From: Clostridia bacterium
GTDB taxonomy: Bacteria; Bacillota; Clostridia; Oscillospirales; CAG-272
DNA: 41,148 nucleotides
Direction of reading: 5' to 3'
Assembly: GCA_017483125.1 (NCBI GenBank)
Contig: JAFULU010000015.1
Span: 1 to 41,148 of the forward strand
Shown one piece after another: positions 19,115 through 27,314 of this stretch; the first letter of the stretch is position 1, and each line of letters opens with the position of its first letter. The translations under genes and the position numbers were made by a program. The notes beneath the pieces are model-generated. The model was not told the DNA's origin. It did not search any database and saw only the letters and a program-made list of their open reading frames with translations.

Positions 19115-22100
19115 ATGAACATGAATCTGAAGAAAAGCTACGCGGTATGGGTATCCGTTGCCCTGCTGCTGATTCTGATCCCCATGATCCTCGCGGGCTG
19201 TAACAACAAGCCCGCAGGGGAGACCGATATCTTCATCCAGAGCTCCCAGTCCCCTCGCCAGACCTACGTGCAGGGGCAGGAGCTGGATCTCTCCCGCGGT
19301 GTTCTGACCGTATCCGAGGGGGGTGAGCAACGCTCTCTCCCTCTGAATGCCCCTGAGATCACGGTCACGGGCTACGACAAGAACACCCTTGGCAAGCAGA
19401 CCCTGACGGTCACCTACATGGAGCTGACCACCACCTTTGAGGTCACGGTCATTCCCCGCGCCCTGGCCGAAAGCTTTGAAACCGATTACTTCATCGGCGA
19501 CAGCTTTGACGCCGGCAAGGGCCGTCTCCACATTGCCCGCGATGACGGCAGTACCTTCAACGTCAACATGAACAGCGAGGCGGTCACTCTCAAGTCCTTC
19601 GACTCCTCCGCCGAGGGGCAGACTACGGTCACGGTGGCCTACAGCGACGGCAAGCTCTCCTGCGAGTGCAGCTTCACCGTCACGGTCCACAAGCCCGACG
19701 AGGTGACCTTCACCCCGCCCAAGCAGACCGCCTACGCCAGCCACGAGACCGAGCTCAACCTCTCGGGCGGTTACCTCACGGTCAAGGCCGCCGCCCCCTC
19801 CACCTTCTCCAAGTACGTCAACCTCACCCCCGATATGATCAGCGGCTTTGACCCCACCAAGGCTACCGTGGAAAACCTCTACGAGCCTCTTTCTCAGGTG
19901 GTGACCATCACCTACGCGGGGAAGACCTTTGACTTTACGGTACAGATCACCTACAGCACCGTCTTCCTTGTGCAGAACGCCGCGGGGGAGCTGGCCGGGC
20001 TGGACTGGACGGGCGAGACCATTCCCGAGCACACCGCCGAGCAGGGTGTCATGGCCGCCGATGCCCTGATCGCCTACCTGGATCTGTCCCCCGCTGACCG
20101 CGCCTTCGTCACCCACGATGAGCTGATGGCGGTGGCTCGCCCCGCTACGGTCTACCTCAACACATTTTACGGCGAGTTGGCTGCCTCCTTCGCCGATGCC
20201 TTTACGGTAACGCCTCAGGGCTACGTCACCATGGTCGGCAACAGCTACGCCGCTATTGAGGAGGCTCTGACCCACCTGAATAACCCCGACCATGACTTCA
20301 ACGTCATTGCCGCTATTCTGAATGAGATCCGCGAGGAGTTCAAGGACGAGATCCTGTACGGTACCCTGCCCTTTGCCTCGGCTATCACGGCTCATAATGA
20401 GGAGAGCATCAAGCAGATCTCCGAGATCTTTGCGTATATGCTGGGTATCTCGGATATTCTGAAGGATGTTCCCGAGGGATGGACGGTGGAGTCCCTTTCG
20501 GGCTACGGTACCGAGATCGAGACCGCCGTTTCCAAGATCCTCATCAGCAACTACACGGGCATCGGCTACAATCAGATCTACGACATCATCTCCTCTTGGC
20601 GAGAAAGCGACGATTATTTCGATATCATCTATTCCTACTACTATTACGTCAAGGACAACGGCCAGAGCGAGATCCTGTCCAAGCTTTGGGGCAAGCTTCC
20701 CGCCCCCGGCGTATTGAACGACTGGTACTACGCCTACGTCCGTGCCCTCACCGAGGCCGATAACCTGAACGGTGACGCGTCCCAGGTCTTCCTTTACGAC
20801 GCCTCGGGACTGATGTACTACTACTCCGAGGCTATCCGACAGGCCGACGCGGTCAAGTCCTCGGGCAATCAGCTCTATCTGGATCTGTACGCGCTTCTCG
20901 AGGCTGATAACGCGATGGACATCCACATTCGCCGCGCCCCTCACGGCTTCATCTTCCAGATGGGTGAGGCTCTGGGTCTGGATTCCGTGGATGCTGTCTG
21001 GGGAGACTACATTGAGCTTCTGGACGTCTTCCTGAACCAGTCCCCCGACACCTACGTGAGCGAGCACAGCGCCAAGTTTGAGGCCGTATTCGCCGCGCTG
21101 GAGGAGCTGACTCCCACCGAGCTGTACTCCTTCCTTTCCACCGTCAACTTCCTCTACGACACCTCCCGCGGAGAAACTCTGGTGCTGGATTGCTCGGTGC
21201 GCCCCTACAACGTGCTGACCAATCTGCTGGTGACCTACTACCGCGAGGTGCTTCCCTCCGATGCTCTGGACGGTATGTTCCTTGACCTGCTTCTGGCCAT
21301 GGAGAACGCCGCTCTGTACGGCGTCAAGGCCACCGCCGCCGAGGATCTGGGCACCGCTCTGACCCGCCTGGATACCGCCTACGGCAAGCTCTCCGCTGAC
21401 GAGAAGGCCGAGTTTGACACCCGCTTCGGCAGCTGCTTTGCCAAGTACAAGGCCCTGCACGCCGTCATGACAGCCCAGTCCGTCTCTGTTCCCTCGGGCT
21501 GGGAGGCCAAGTTCAACGAGCTGGTCAGCCTGCTGGACTCCATGGACCGCATCTACGCCTTCATCACCTCCTCCGAGAACAGCGACCTGGGCAGAAGCCG
21601 TGTGACTCCCCTGTTCTTCGCCCTCTACGAGAGAGCCTACCGCGTGTACGGTGAGATCGCCTACAGCGGTAACCAGACCGCCGTGAACGCTCTGACCGCC
21701 AAGGCCTACAAGGCGGGTGACGTGGAGTACACTTTGGCCAAGAGATTCTTCGGTGCCCGCGGTATGTTCGTGACTCTGACGGTCTCCTCGGGTCTGGACG
21801 ACGGAAGCGGCAACGCCCAGATGACCTGGGATATGTACCAAAACGCCGATGTGGGCGAGTACCTGGCGGATATCGCCTACCTGCTCATGGCTGAGTTTGA
21901 GGAGAAGACCTACGGCGCGTCGGATATGACCGCTCTCATGGCGGGCTTCCGTCAGCTTTCGGGCTCTCAGCAGCTGGGCTTCTACCGTCTCAGCGTCAAT
22001 CTCATGTACTATGAGGCCATTGAGCGCGCCTGCGTGGAGGCTCTCGGCGAGGAGGCCCGCGAGGCTGTTTCCCTGCTTCTGGGTGCCGAGATCGACTATA

Positions 22101-22258
22101 TTGTCTACACCCACGGCGAAAACAACGACTCTCTGGCCGCCTTCAACGAGAAGATGGCCACTCTGACTGAGCAGTACGCCGATCTGGTCAGCTCCGAGGC
22201 CTTCCGTAAGCTTCTGGGCGAGACCTACGACTGCTACTTTGCGGCATACAACGCCTGA
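19115..22258 (+). CDS. Large Ig-like-domain lipoprotein of unknown function
   Basis: 1,047 residues. ATG at 19115 (an ATG at 19121 would remove two residues); the ribosome site is weak (ACAGG). The signal peptide ends in the lipobox LAGC with C29. Three bacterial Ig-like modules follow at about 45-115, 116-195 and 198-290; the first shows the Big_3-type pattern of a leading GQELDLS strand and a closing KQTLTVTY strand. From about 290 to the end is a long, mostly helical, Tyr- and acid-rich region I do not recognise. It is the last gene of the cluster and ends in a clear terminator. Position and lipid anchor suggest it acts at the outer face of the membrane with the two LRR proteins and the VWA platform. 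Confidence 0.88.
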   Translation: MNMNLKKSYAVWVSVALLLILIPMILAGCNNKPAGETDIFIQSSQSPRQTYVQGQELDLSRGVLTVSEGGEQRSLPLNAPEITVTGYDKNTLGKQTLTVTYMELTTTFEVTVIPRALAESFETDYFIGDSFDAGKGRLHIARDDGSTFNVNMNSEAVTLKSFDSSAEGQTTVTVAYSDGKLSCECSFTVTVHKPDEVTFTPPKQTAYASHETELNLSGGYLTVKAAAPSTFSKYVNLTPDMISGFDPTKATVENLYEPLSQVVTITYAGKTFDFTVQITYSTVFLVQNAAGELAGLDWTGETIPEHTAEQGVMAADALIAYLDLSPADRAFVTHDELMAVARPATVYLNTFYGELAASFADAFTVTPQGYVTMVGNSYAAIEEALTHLNNPDHDFNVIAAILNEIREEFKDEILYGTLPFASAITAHNEESIKQISEIFAYMLGISDILKDVPEGWTVESLSGYGTEIETAVSKILISNYTGIGYNQIYDIISSWRESDDYFDIIYSYYYYVKDNGQSEILSKLWGKLPAPGVLNDWYYAYVRALTEADNLNGDASQVFLYDASGLMYYYSEAIRQADAVKSSGNQLYLDLYALLEADNAMDIHIRRAPHGFIFQMGEALGLDSVDAVWGDYIELLDVFLNQSPDTYVSEHSAKFEAVFAALEELTPTELYSFLSTVNFLYDTSRGETLVLDCSVRPYNVLTNLLVTYYREVLPSDALDGMFLDLLLAMENAALYGVKATAAEDLGTALTRLDTAYGKLSADEKAEFDTRFGSCFAKYKALHAVMTAQSVSVPSGWEAKFNELVSLLDSMDRIYAFITSSENSDLGRSRVTPLFFALYERAYRVYGEIAYSGNQTAVNALTAKAYKAGDVEYTLAKRFFGARGMFVTLTVSSGLDDGSGNAQMTWDMYQNADVGEYLADIAYLLMAEFEEKTYGASDMTALMAGFRQLSGSQQLGFYRLSVNLMYYEAIERACVEALGEEAREAVSLLLGAEIDYIVYTHGENNDSLAAFNEKMATLTEQYADLVSSEAFRKLLGETYDCYFAAYNA

Positions 22259-22262
22259 AAAA

Positions 22263-22299
22263 ATCCCCTCACGGTTGACTCCGTGGGGGGATCCTTTTT
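22263..22299 (+). terminator. Rho-independent terminator of the LRR/MoxR cluster
   Basis: A 12 bp stem (ATCCCCTCACGG with CCGTGGGGGGAT, one G-U pair) with loop TTGACT is followed by CCTTTTT. It starts 5 bp after the last stop codon of the plus-strand cluster. Confidence 0.9.
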
Positions 22300-22300
22300 G

Positions 22301-22335
22301 AAAACGCCTCCCCCGTGTTATGCGGAGGGGGCGTT
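22301..22335 (-). terminator. Terminator of the duplicated PH-like membrane protein gene
   Basis: On the minus strand a stem of about 12 bp with one C-A mismatch (AACGCCCCCTCC with GGGGGAGGCGTT) is followed by TTTT. It begins 3 bp after the gene's stop codon and stands back to back with the plus-strand terminator, as expected for convergent genes. Confidence 0.75.
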
Positions 22336-22337
22336 GC

Positions 22338-23459
22338 TTATTTGGATTTTGGGGTGGGAGGACTTTTGCGGCTCTTGCGCTTTTTCTCGGAGGGAGGCGT
22401 GGCCTTGCCCTTACCCTTGCAGGCCATGCGGGCTTTCTCGTAGAAGAAGCCGAAGCCGTCCAGGTCGTGATCCACGAAGAGCTTCTTTCCGTTGACGTAG
22501 ACCGTAGTGTAGTTCGCAACCCCTGTGACCTCCGACCAGGCGTACTGTCGCAGGATCTTTTTTCCCAGGCGGGTGGAAAAGCCGTTTTCGTCATAGTGGA
22601 TCTCGTATTTTCCGATCAAGACCAAGGCGGCGCCGAGGGCGATGAAGACCGAAAAGCCCAGGAGCATGGGGATTTCGATGCCCCCCTGGGCTACGGTGAT
22701 GCCCACAACGATGAAGAGGGTCACAAGGATCGCCGCGTAGCCGACTATGGCGTAGAAGCGGGGGAGGGCCAGTCTTCCCTGCTTTTTGGGATCGTCACCG
22801 AGGGCATTCTCCCCGTCAAACTTTCTGCCGATGAGGGCGCGCTCATAACCGTCGTAGAGCTTGTCGTTGAGTTCGGAGAGCTTGCCCTTGACGCGGGAGA
22901 GGTCGATCTCGATATAGCCCTTGGATTCGGGGCTTTCGTCCTTTTCTTCCGTCGGCATGGGAGGAACTTGGGGGGCTTGGGCGGTTGGTTTGGGCTGACT
23001 CTTCCGCTTGCACGCGGCATGGGCGCGGTCGTAGAAGGCCTCATAGCCCGACATAGAGGGCTCCGCGAATAGCTTTTTACCATTGACAAATACACGCTTT
23101 TGGATGTCCACACCGGTCACCTCCGACCAGCTATAGCGGTGGAGGACGCGTTTGCCCAGGCAGACCGAAAAGCCTTCTCGGTCATGGCGGATCTCGTATT
23201 TTGAGATGAGGAGCAACGCCACAGTCGGGAGCAGGAGGAAGCCCGACACGAGTAAGAGCTCGTCGGGGAGCTCGGTCGTGACAATCAGGACACAGGCGAT
23301 GATGATGAACAGCAGAAAGCCGTAGGCCCAGCGGGCGGTGCCGTACTGGAACACACGACCCTTTTCAAAGCTGTCGTCCACAAGCTCGGGCAGGGGGATC
23401 TCAACGTGGTTCTTGGGGGTGTCCTTCCCTTCCGAGGAAGGGCGTTTTTTCTGGCTCAT
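22338..23459 (-). CDS. Membrane protein with duplicated two-TM plus PH-like unit
   Basis: 373 residues. The ATG at 23459 is chosen because AAAGGAGG lies 6-7 nt upstream. Residues 38-152 and 232-348 are two copies of one unit, offset by 197 residues. Each has two hydrophobic segments (about 44-61 and 69-86; about 236-257 and 263-283), then a short beta-rich part resembling bacterial PH-like domains (KYEI.(H/Y)D..GFS..LGK), WSEVTGV, VNGKKLF and a terminal helix with (M/H)AC K-rich ends. The two copies are joined by a Pro/Glu-rich linker and the protein ends in a Lys/Pro/Ser-rich tail. Such PH-like membrane proteins are of unknown function, perhaps in membrane-stress or signalling complexes. It is transcribed alone, facing the LRR cluster. 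Confidence 0.85.
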   Translation of the reverse strand: MSQKKRPSSEGKDTPKNHVEIPLPELVDDSFEKGRVFQYGTARWAYGFLLFIIIACVLIVTTELPDELLLVSGFLLLPTVALLLISKYEIRHDREGFSVCLGKRVLHRYSWSEVTGVDIQKRVFVNGKKLFAEPSMSGYEAFYDRAHAACKRKSQPKPTAQAPQVPPMPTEEKDESPESKGYIEIDLSRVKGKLSELNDKLYDGYERALIGRKFDGENALGDDPKKQGRLALPRFYAIVGYAAILVTLFIVVGITVAQGGIEIPMLLGFSVFIALGAALVLIGKYEIHYDENGFSTRLGKKILRQYAWSEVTGVANYTTVYVNGKKLFVDHDLDGFGFFYEKARMACKGKGKATPPSEKKRKSRKSPPTPKSK

Positions 23460-23547
23460 TCGTTCCTCCTTTCTGTGGGGCTTTAATAGGCGATCGGAAA
23501 ATGCTTCAATATGGGTCTGTCGGTGTGTTTCGGTTGGTGCAAACACC

Positions 23548-23685
23548 TGTAGGGTGACGCCCTCGTCGCTCCGCCACATAGAACATACCGATATTCTTTG
23601 GGGGGATAAGGGGGAAACATATATATTTGACAATAGATAAAAGCAATTTTCAGGTTGCGGAGCGACGAGGGCGTCGCTCCCTACA
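23548..23685. repeat. Inverted pair of REP-like intergenic repeats
   Basis: A 27 bp motif at 23548-23574 (TGTAGGGTGACGCCC onward) is repeated in reverse orientation at 23657-23685, differing by a 2-base gap near one end. The right copy also folds alone: GGAGCGACG and CGTCGCTCC form a perfect 9 bp stem around AGGG. The pair sits in the roughly 410 bp between the PH-like membrane gene and galM, where I see no coding region. Short palindromes of this type are usually dispersed through a genome (REP/MITE-like). Confidence 0.7.
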
Positions 23686-23813
23686 ATGGGTCATTGGCAA
23701 CCGAGCCAACGTGTCAAACAGCCCACCAAACCTCAATTTTTCGCAATTATGCAATCGCCTAATGTGTCTTTGTAGGTGGGCGTCTACGTATGCGCCCGAT
23801 ATCCTCGGTAGGC

Positions 23814-23841
23814 AAAAGGGCGCACGCATGGGTGCGCCCTT
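23814..23841 (-). terminator. Terminator after galM
   Basis: On the minus strand a perfect 10 bp stem (AAGGGCGCAC with GTGCGCCCTT) around a 6 nt loop runs into TTTT. It lies 30 bp downstream of the galM stop and ends the nucleotidyltransferase-nahK-galE-galM operon. Confidence 0.75.
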
Positions 23842-23870
23842 ACCGAAGACTTGTTATTGCTTACGGGAAT

Positions 23871-24953
23871 TTACTCGGCGGAGAACTTGTACACCGTGGT
23901 GTAATCGTACTTCTCGCCCGCGCGGAGGACGCCGTCGGTGAAGCTCTCGTCACCCTGATGGTGGATGCTGTCGGGCATGGTCTGGGTCTCCAGGCAGAAG
24001 GCGGTCTGGGTCTGCTGGGGCTTACCGCCGCGGAGGGGGAAACAGGGGTTTTTCAGGAAGTTAGCGGAGTAGAACTGGACGCAGGGCTGGTTGGTGTACA
24101 TCTCCATCTTACGCCCCGAAATGGGATCGCAGGCCACGGCGCGGAGCAGGAGGGTGCCGCCCGACTTGCACTTCTTCCAGCCCGTGAAGTTGAAGCAGTG
24201 GTCGTAGCCGCCCGCCATGCGGAGGTCGGCGAAGTCGACGAAGAAGTCCTTACCGATGGGCTTGGGCTCGGTGAAGTCGAAGGGGGTGCCGTCCACGGGC
24301 TTGACCGCCACGGGGATCAGATCCTTATCCCCTGCCAGGTAGGACTCGGCATCCAGCCACAGGATCTGGCCGAAGACGGGGCCCGAGGCGTTGCCCGCCA
24401 GATTGAAGTAGGCGTGGTTGGTGAGGTTCAGGGGGCAGGCCTTGTCACACTCGGCCTCGTAGCGGATGGCCAGTGCGCCCCCATTGTCCAGGGTATACGT
24501 GACCTTGGTGGTGAGGTTGCCGGGGAAGCCCTCCTCGCCGTCGGGGGAGAAGTAGGTGAGGGTGAGGGTGGCCTTGTCGTTGTCGGTTGCGGTCTCGGAC
24601 TTCCAGATGACGTAGGAGAAGCTCTTCTTGCCGCCGTGGAGGCAGTTTCCGCCGTCGTTGGCGTAGAGGCTGTAGGTCTTACCCTCCAGCTCAAAGGAGG
24701 CACCCGCGATGCGGTTGGCCACGCGGCCCACCAGGGCACCGAGGTAGCCGTCGGCCTTCTCGTAGTCCGAGAGGGAGTCGTAGCCAAGGCAAATGTCGGT
24801 GAGCTTGCCGTTACGGTCAGCGGTCTTGATACTGACGATAGTACCGCCGAAGTCGGTGATCTCCACGGTCATGCCGTTATCGTTGACCAGAGTGAAGAGG
24901 GTTGCGGTCTCGCCGCTTGAAATGGTGCCCCAGGGGCGGGAATAGATATTCAT
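23871..24953 (-). CDS. galM: Aldose 1-epimerase (mutarotase)
   Basis: 360 residues, normal for the family. It interconverts alpha- and beta-anomers of galactose and related sugars in the cytoplasm, feeding the Leloir pathway. Visible active-site features are R81 in VANRIAG, H106 in CLHGG, the acid H180 in NHAYFNL, D251 in GGYDH and the base E322 in CLETQ. The ATG at 24953 follows AAAGGAGA at 8 nt; upstream in-frame residues belong to the end of galE and are not part of the protein. It lies 13 bp after galE, so the two are co-transcribed. Confidence 0.96.
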   Translation of the reverse strand: MNIYSRPWGTISSGETATLFTLVNDNGMTVEITDFGGTIVSIKTADRNGKLTDICLGYDSLSDYEKADGYLGALVGRVANRIAGASFELEGKTYSLYANDGGNCLHGGKKSFSYVIWKSETATDNDKATLTLTYFSPDGEEGFPGNLTTKVTYTLDNGGALAIRYEAECDKACPLNLTNHAYFNLAGNASGPVFGQILWLDAESYLAGDKDLIPVAVKPVDGTPFDFTEPKPIGKDFFVDFADLRMAGGYDHCFNFTGWKKCKSGGTLLLRAVACDPISGRKMEMYTNQPCVQFYSANFLKNPCFPLRGGKPQQTQTAFCLETQTMPDSIHHQGDESFTDGVLRAGEKYDYTTVYKFSAE

Positions 24954-24966
24954 GGTTATTTCTCCT

Positions 24967-25986
24967 TTACGCGTCGTAGCCATTGGGGTTCTTGGTCTGC
25001 CAGTTGTCGGCGTCGCGGCACATATCCACCATGTCGTACTGCGCCTCCCAACCGAGGATCTCGCGGGCCTTGGCGGCGTCGGCGTAGCAGGTGGCGATAT
25101 CCCCGGGGCGGCGGTCCACGATCTTATAGGGGACGGCCTTGCCCGTGGCGGCCTCAAAGGACTTGACGATATCCAGCACCGAGTAGCCGCGGCCCGTACC
25201 GATGTTGTAATGCTCCACGCCGTGCACAGAGCGGGCGCGGTTCAGGGCGCAGAGGTGGGCGCGGGCCAGATCCACCACGTGGATGTAGTCGCGGACACCC
25301 GTGCCGTCGGGGGTATCGTAGTCGTTGCCGAATACGCTGAGGTAGGGGCGGCGGCCCGTGGCCACTTGGGTGACGTAGGGGAAGAGGTTATTGGGGATGC
25401 CCTTGGGGTCCTCGCCCATGAGTCCCGACTTGTGGGCACCCACGGGGTTGAAGTAGCGCAGGATGCTCACCGACCAGTCCTTGTTGGCGTACTGAATGTC
25501 GGAAAGGATCCGCTCGATCATCTGCTTGGTCTCACCGTAGGGGTTGGTGGTCTTGCCCAGGGGGGTGGTCTCCTTGATCGGGATCTCGGCGGGATCGCCG
25601 TAGACGGTGGCCGAGGAGGAGAAGACGATGATCTTGACCCCGTGCTTCTTCATGGCCTCGCAGAGGTTGAGGGTGGAGACCAGGTTATTGTAGTAGTAGG
25701 TAGCGGGGATGGCCACCGACTCGCCAACGGCCTTCAGACCCGCGAAATGGATGACGCTCTCAATGTCGGGATTCTCGGCAAAAACCTTGTCCAGAGCCTC
25801 GGCGTCGCAGAGGTCGGCTTTATAGAACTCAGGGCGCTTACCCGTGATGGTTTCAATGCGGTCCAGGACGATCTCCTTGCTGTTGCAGAGATTGTCCACG
25901 ATGATGGGGGTCTCGCCTGCTTCGATGAGTTCGACGACGGTGTGGGAGCCGATGAAGCCGGTTCCGCCGGTGATGAGGATGGACAG
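24967..25986 (-). CDS. galE: UDP-glucose 4-epimerase, apparent CTG start
   Basis: Interconverts UDP-galactose and UDP-glucose (often also the N-acetyl forms) with bound NAD. The Rossmann motif GGTGFIG is near the N-terminus; the catalytic S-S-S-A-T-V-Y-G stretch, Y150 and K154 (Y-x-x-x-K in NPYGETK) match E. coli GalE S124, Y149 and K153 with a shift of one. From the CTG at 25984-25986 the protein is 339 residues, almost exactly the E. coli length of 338. No ATG, GTG or TTG lies at the conserved start; CTG stands exactly where family members have Met, with AAAGGA 10 nt upstream. The only listed-type alternative is a TTG at 26055, which would add 23 residues encoded largely by an inverted-repeat element. 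The gene function is very sure; the start is inferred. Confidence 0.93.
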   Translation of the reverse strand: MSILITGGTGFIGSHTVVELIEAGETPIIVDNLCNSKEIVLDRIETITGKRPEFYKADLCDAEALDKVFAENPDIESVIHFAGLKAVGESVAIPATYYYNNLVSTLNLCEAMKKHGVKIIVFSSSATVYGDPAEIPIKETTPLGKTTNPYGETKQMIERILSDIQYANKDWSVSILRYFNPVGAHKSGLMGEDPKGIPNNLFPYVTQVATGRRPYLSVFGNDYDTPDGTGVRDYIHVVDLARAHLCALNRARSVHGVEHYNIGTGRGYSVLDIVKSFEAATGKAVPYKIVDRRPGDIATCYADAAKAREILGWEAQYDMVDMCRDADNWQTKNPNGYDA

Positions 25987-26020
25987 GGGGGTAGGTTCCT
26001 TTCGGTGATAGGATTTGGTG

Positions 26021-26211
26021 AAATGCAAAATGCATAATGCAAAATGCAAAATCAAAGGACGGGAATCGCGTGATCTGTTTTCGTCAGTAAAAATGCTCTA
26101 TTGGAGAAATATTTTTCGTGTAGTGATTCGTTACGAAACACCTCAAAAGTCTCTTTTGCATAAGCGAAGGGCTGTATCAATTTTGCATTTTGCATTGAGC
26201 ATTTTGCATTT
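26021..26211. mobile_element. MITE-like element with 32 bp terminal inverted repeats
   Basis: The 32 bp at 26021-26052 (AAATGCAAAATGCATAATGC onward) recur inverted at 26180-26211 with only two mismatches. The 191 bp between and including the arms has no plausible gene and is AT-rich compared with its neighbours. The right arm ends on the first base of the nahK stop codon (TCA on the plus strand), and the left arm stands 35 bp before the apparent galE start, so the element separates two genes of one operon. No transposase is encoded, so any movement would need one in trans. Alternatively the arms form a long stem in the operon mRNA and influence galE-galM expression. Confidence 0.65.
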
Positions 26212-27311
26212 CAAGCCAGTCCCTTCACAAACTCCCGCAGCTCCTCCATACACGCCTCGGTCTCGGCCACCAGCTTCAACTGGGTGCGGGCGCGGACGAG
26301 GTTATGGTCGGGGTAGTCGGTGTGGTAGTAGGTATCGCCGTCCAGATAGTCGGCAAGGAAGCGGATGGCCTGCTCCAGGGTGATGACGTAGCCGCCGTCG
26401 GGGAGCATTTGCAGCTCGGTTTCGGTCAGCGCGCCCCCCGTGCCCTTGATGAAGCCGCGGGCGTAGGCCTTGAACATCTCGGGGAGGAAGTGGACCTTGT
26501 CAAGGTCGGGCTCGTCCTCGGCGGCGGAGGCGGCACCCGTGCGAATAGAGTCGCCGAAGTCGTAAAGCGCGGAGCCTGGCATGACGGTGTCCAGGTCGAT
26601 GATGCAGACGGCCTCCTCGGTCACCTCGTCCAACAGGATGTTGGAGAGTTTGGTGTCGTTGTGGGTCACGCGGAGGGGGAGGTCGCCGCACGCCAGGGCG
26701 TCCACGATGAGGGCACATTTGTCGGCGCGGTCGGTGATGAAGTGGATCTCTTCCCGCACCGAATCCACCCGTCCCGCGGCGTTCCGCTCCACGGCGGCGA
26801 GGAAGTCGGCGTATCTCTTCTTGGTGTTGTGGAAGTTGGGGATGGACTCGATGAGTTTGGATGCGTCAAAGTCCGAGAGTCTTCTCTGGAAGTCGCCGAA
26901 GGCCTCGCCCACGCGGGCAAAGGTCTCGGGGCTGTCCACCGTAAGGCGGCAGACGGTGCCCTCCACGAAGTCGTAGGCGCGCCAGAAGCGGCCCTCATCG
27001 TCGGTGTAGCCGTTGGCTCCTTCCTTTGTGAGGATCACCTTCATGGTTCCCCGCTCGGTATCCTCGCCCGTCTCGGCCAGACCCTTGCGGATATGGTCGG
27101 TGACCGCGACGATGTTGTTCATGACCCCGACGGGGTCCTTGAAGATGGCGGTGTTGAGGATCTGGAGGACGTAGCGTTTGCCGCTCTCGGAGGTGACGAT
27201 GTAGGTGCTGTTGATGTGGCCGTTGCCGCAGACCTTCAGGTCGGTGACGGCTCCCCCGAAGGCGAAGCGGTCACAGACGGCCAGAACCTGCTCATGGGTA
27301 GGTTTTGTCAT
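26211..27311 (-). CDS. nahK: N-acetylhexosamine 1-kinase (NahK-like phosphotransferase)
   Basis: 366 residues. It belongs to the aminoglycoside/choline-kinase fold and closely resembles bifidobacterial NahK along its length: GDGHIN-type start (here GNGHINSTY at 29-37), FGDFQ, FHNT, RVTHNDTKLSNILLD at 214-228 and IDLDTVMPGS at 238-247. Catalytic residues by family are D219 in HND, N224 and the metal ligand D239 or D241. NahK makes N-acetylglucosamine- or N-acetylgalactosamine-1-phosphate from the free sugar and ATP. It starts 3 bp after the nucleotidyltransferase stop, and galE follows, which fits hexosamine salvage to UDP-sugars. A lacto-N-biose phosphorylase, the usual partner in bifidobacteria, is not in this window. 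Other hexoses as substrate cannot be excluded. Confidence 0.88.
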   Translation of the reverse strand: MTKPTHEQVLAVCDRFAFGGAVTDLKVCGNGHINSTYIVTSESGKRYVLQILNTAIFKDPVGVMNNIVAVTDHIRKGLAETGEDTERGTMKVILTKEGANGYTDDEGRFWRAYDFVEGTVCRLTVDSPETFARVGEAFGDFQRRLSDFDASKLIESIPNFHNTKKRYADFLAAVERNAAGRVDSVREEIHFITDRADKCALIVDALACGDLPLRVTHNDTKLSNILLDEVTEEAVCIIDLDTVMPGSALYDFGDSIRTGAASAAEDEPDLDKVHFLPEMFKAYARGFIKGTGGALTETELQMLPDGGYVITLEQAIRFLADYLDGDTYYHTDYPDHNLVRARTQLKLVAETEACMEELREFVKGLA

Positions 27312-27314
27312 GGA

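Noticed and set aside
25986..26055. TTG at 26055 as the galE start
   Set aside because: It would add 23 residues (hydrophobic and repeat-derived) in front of the conserved Rossmann start and has no ribosome site; kept only as an alternative.
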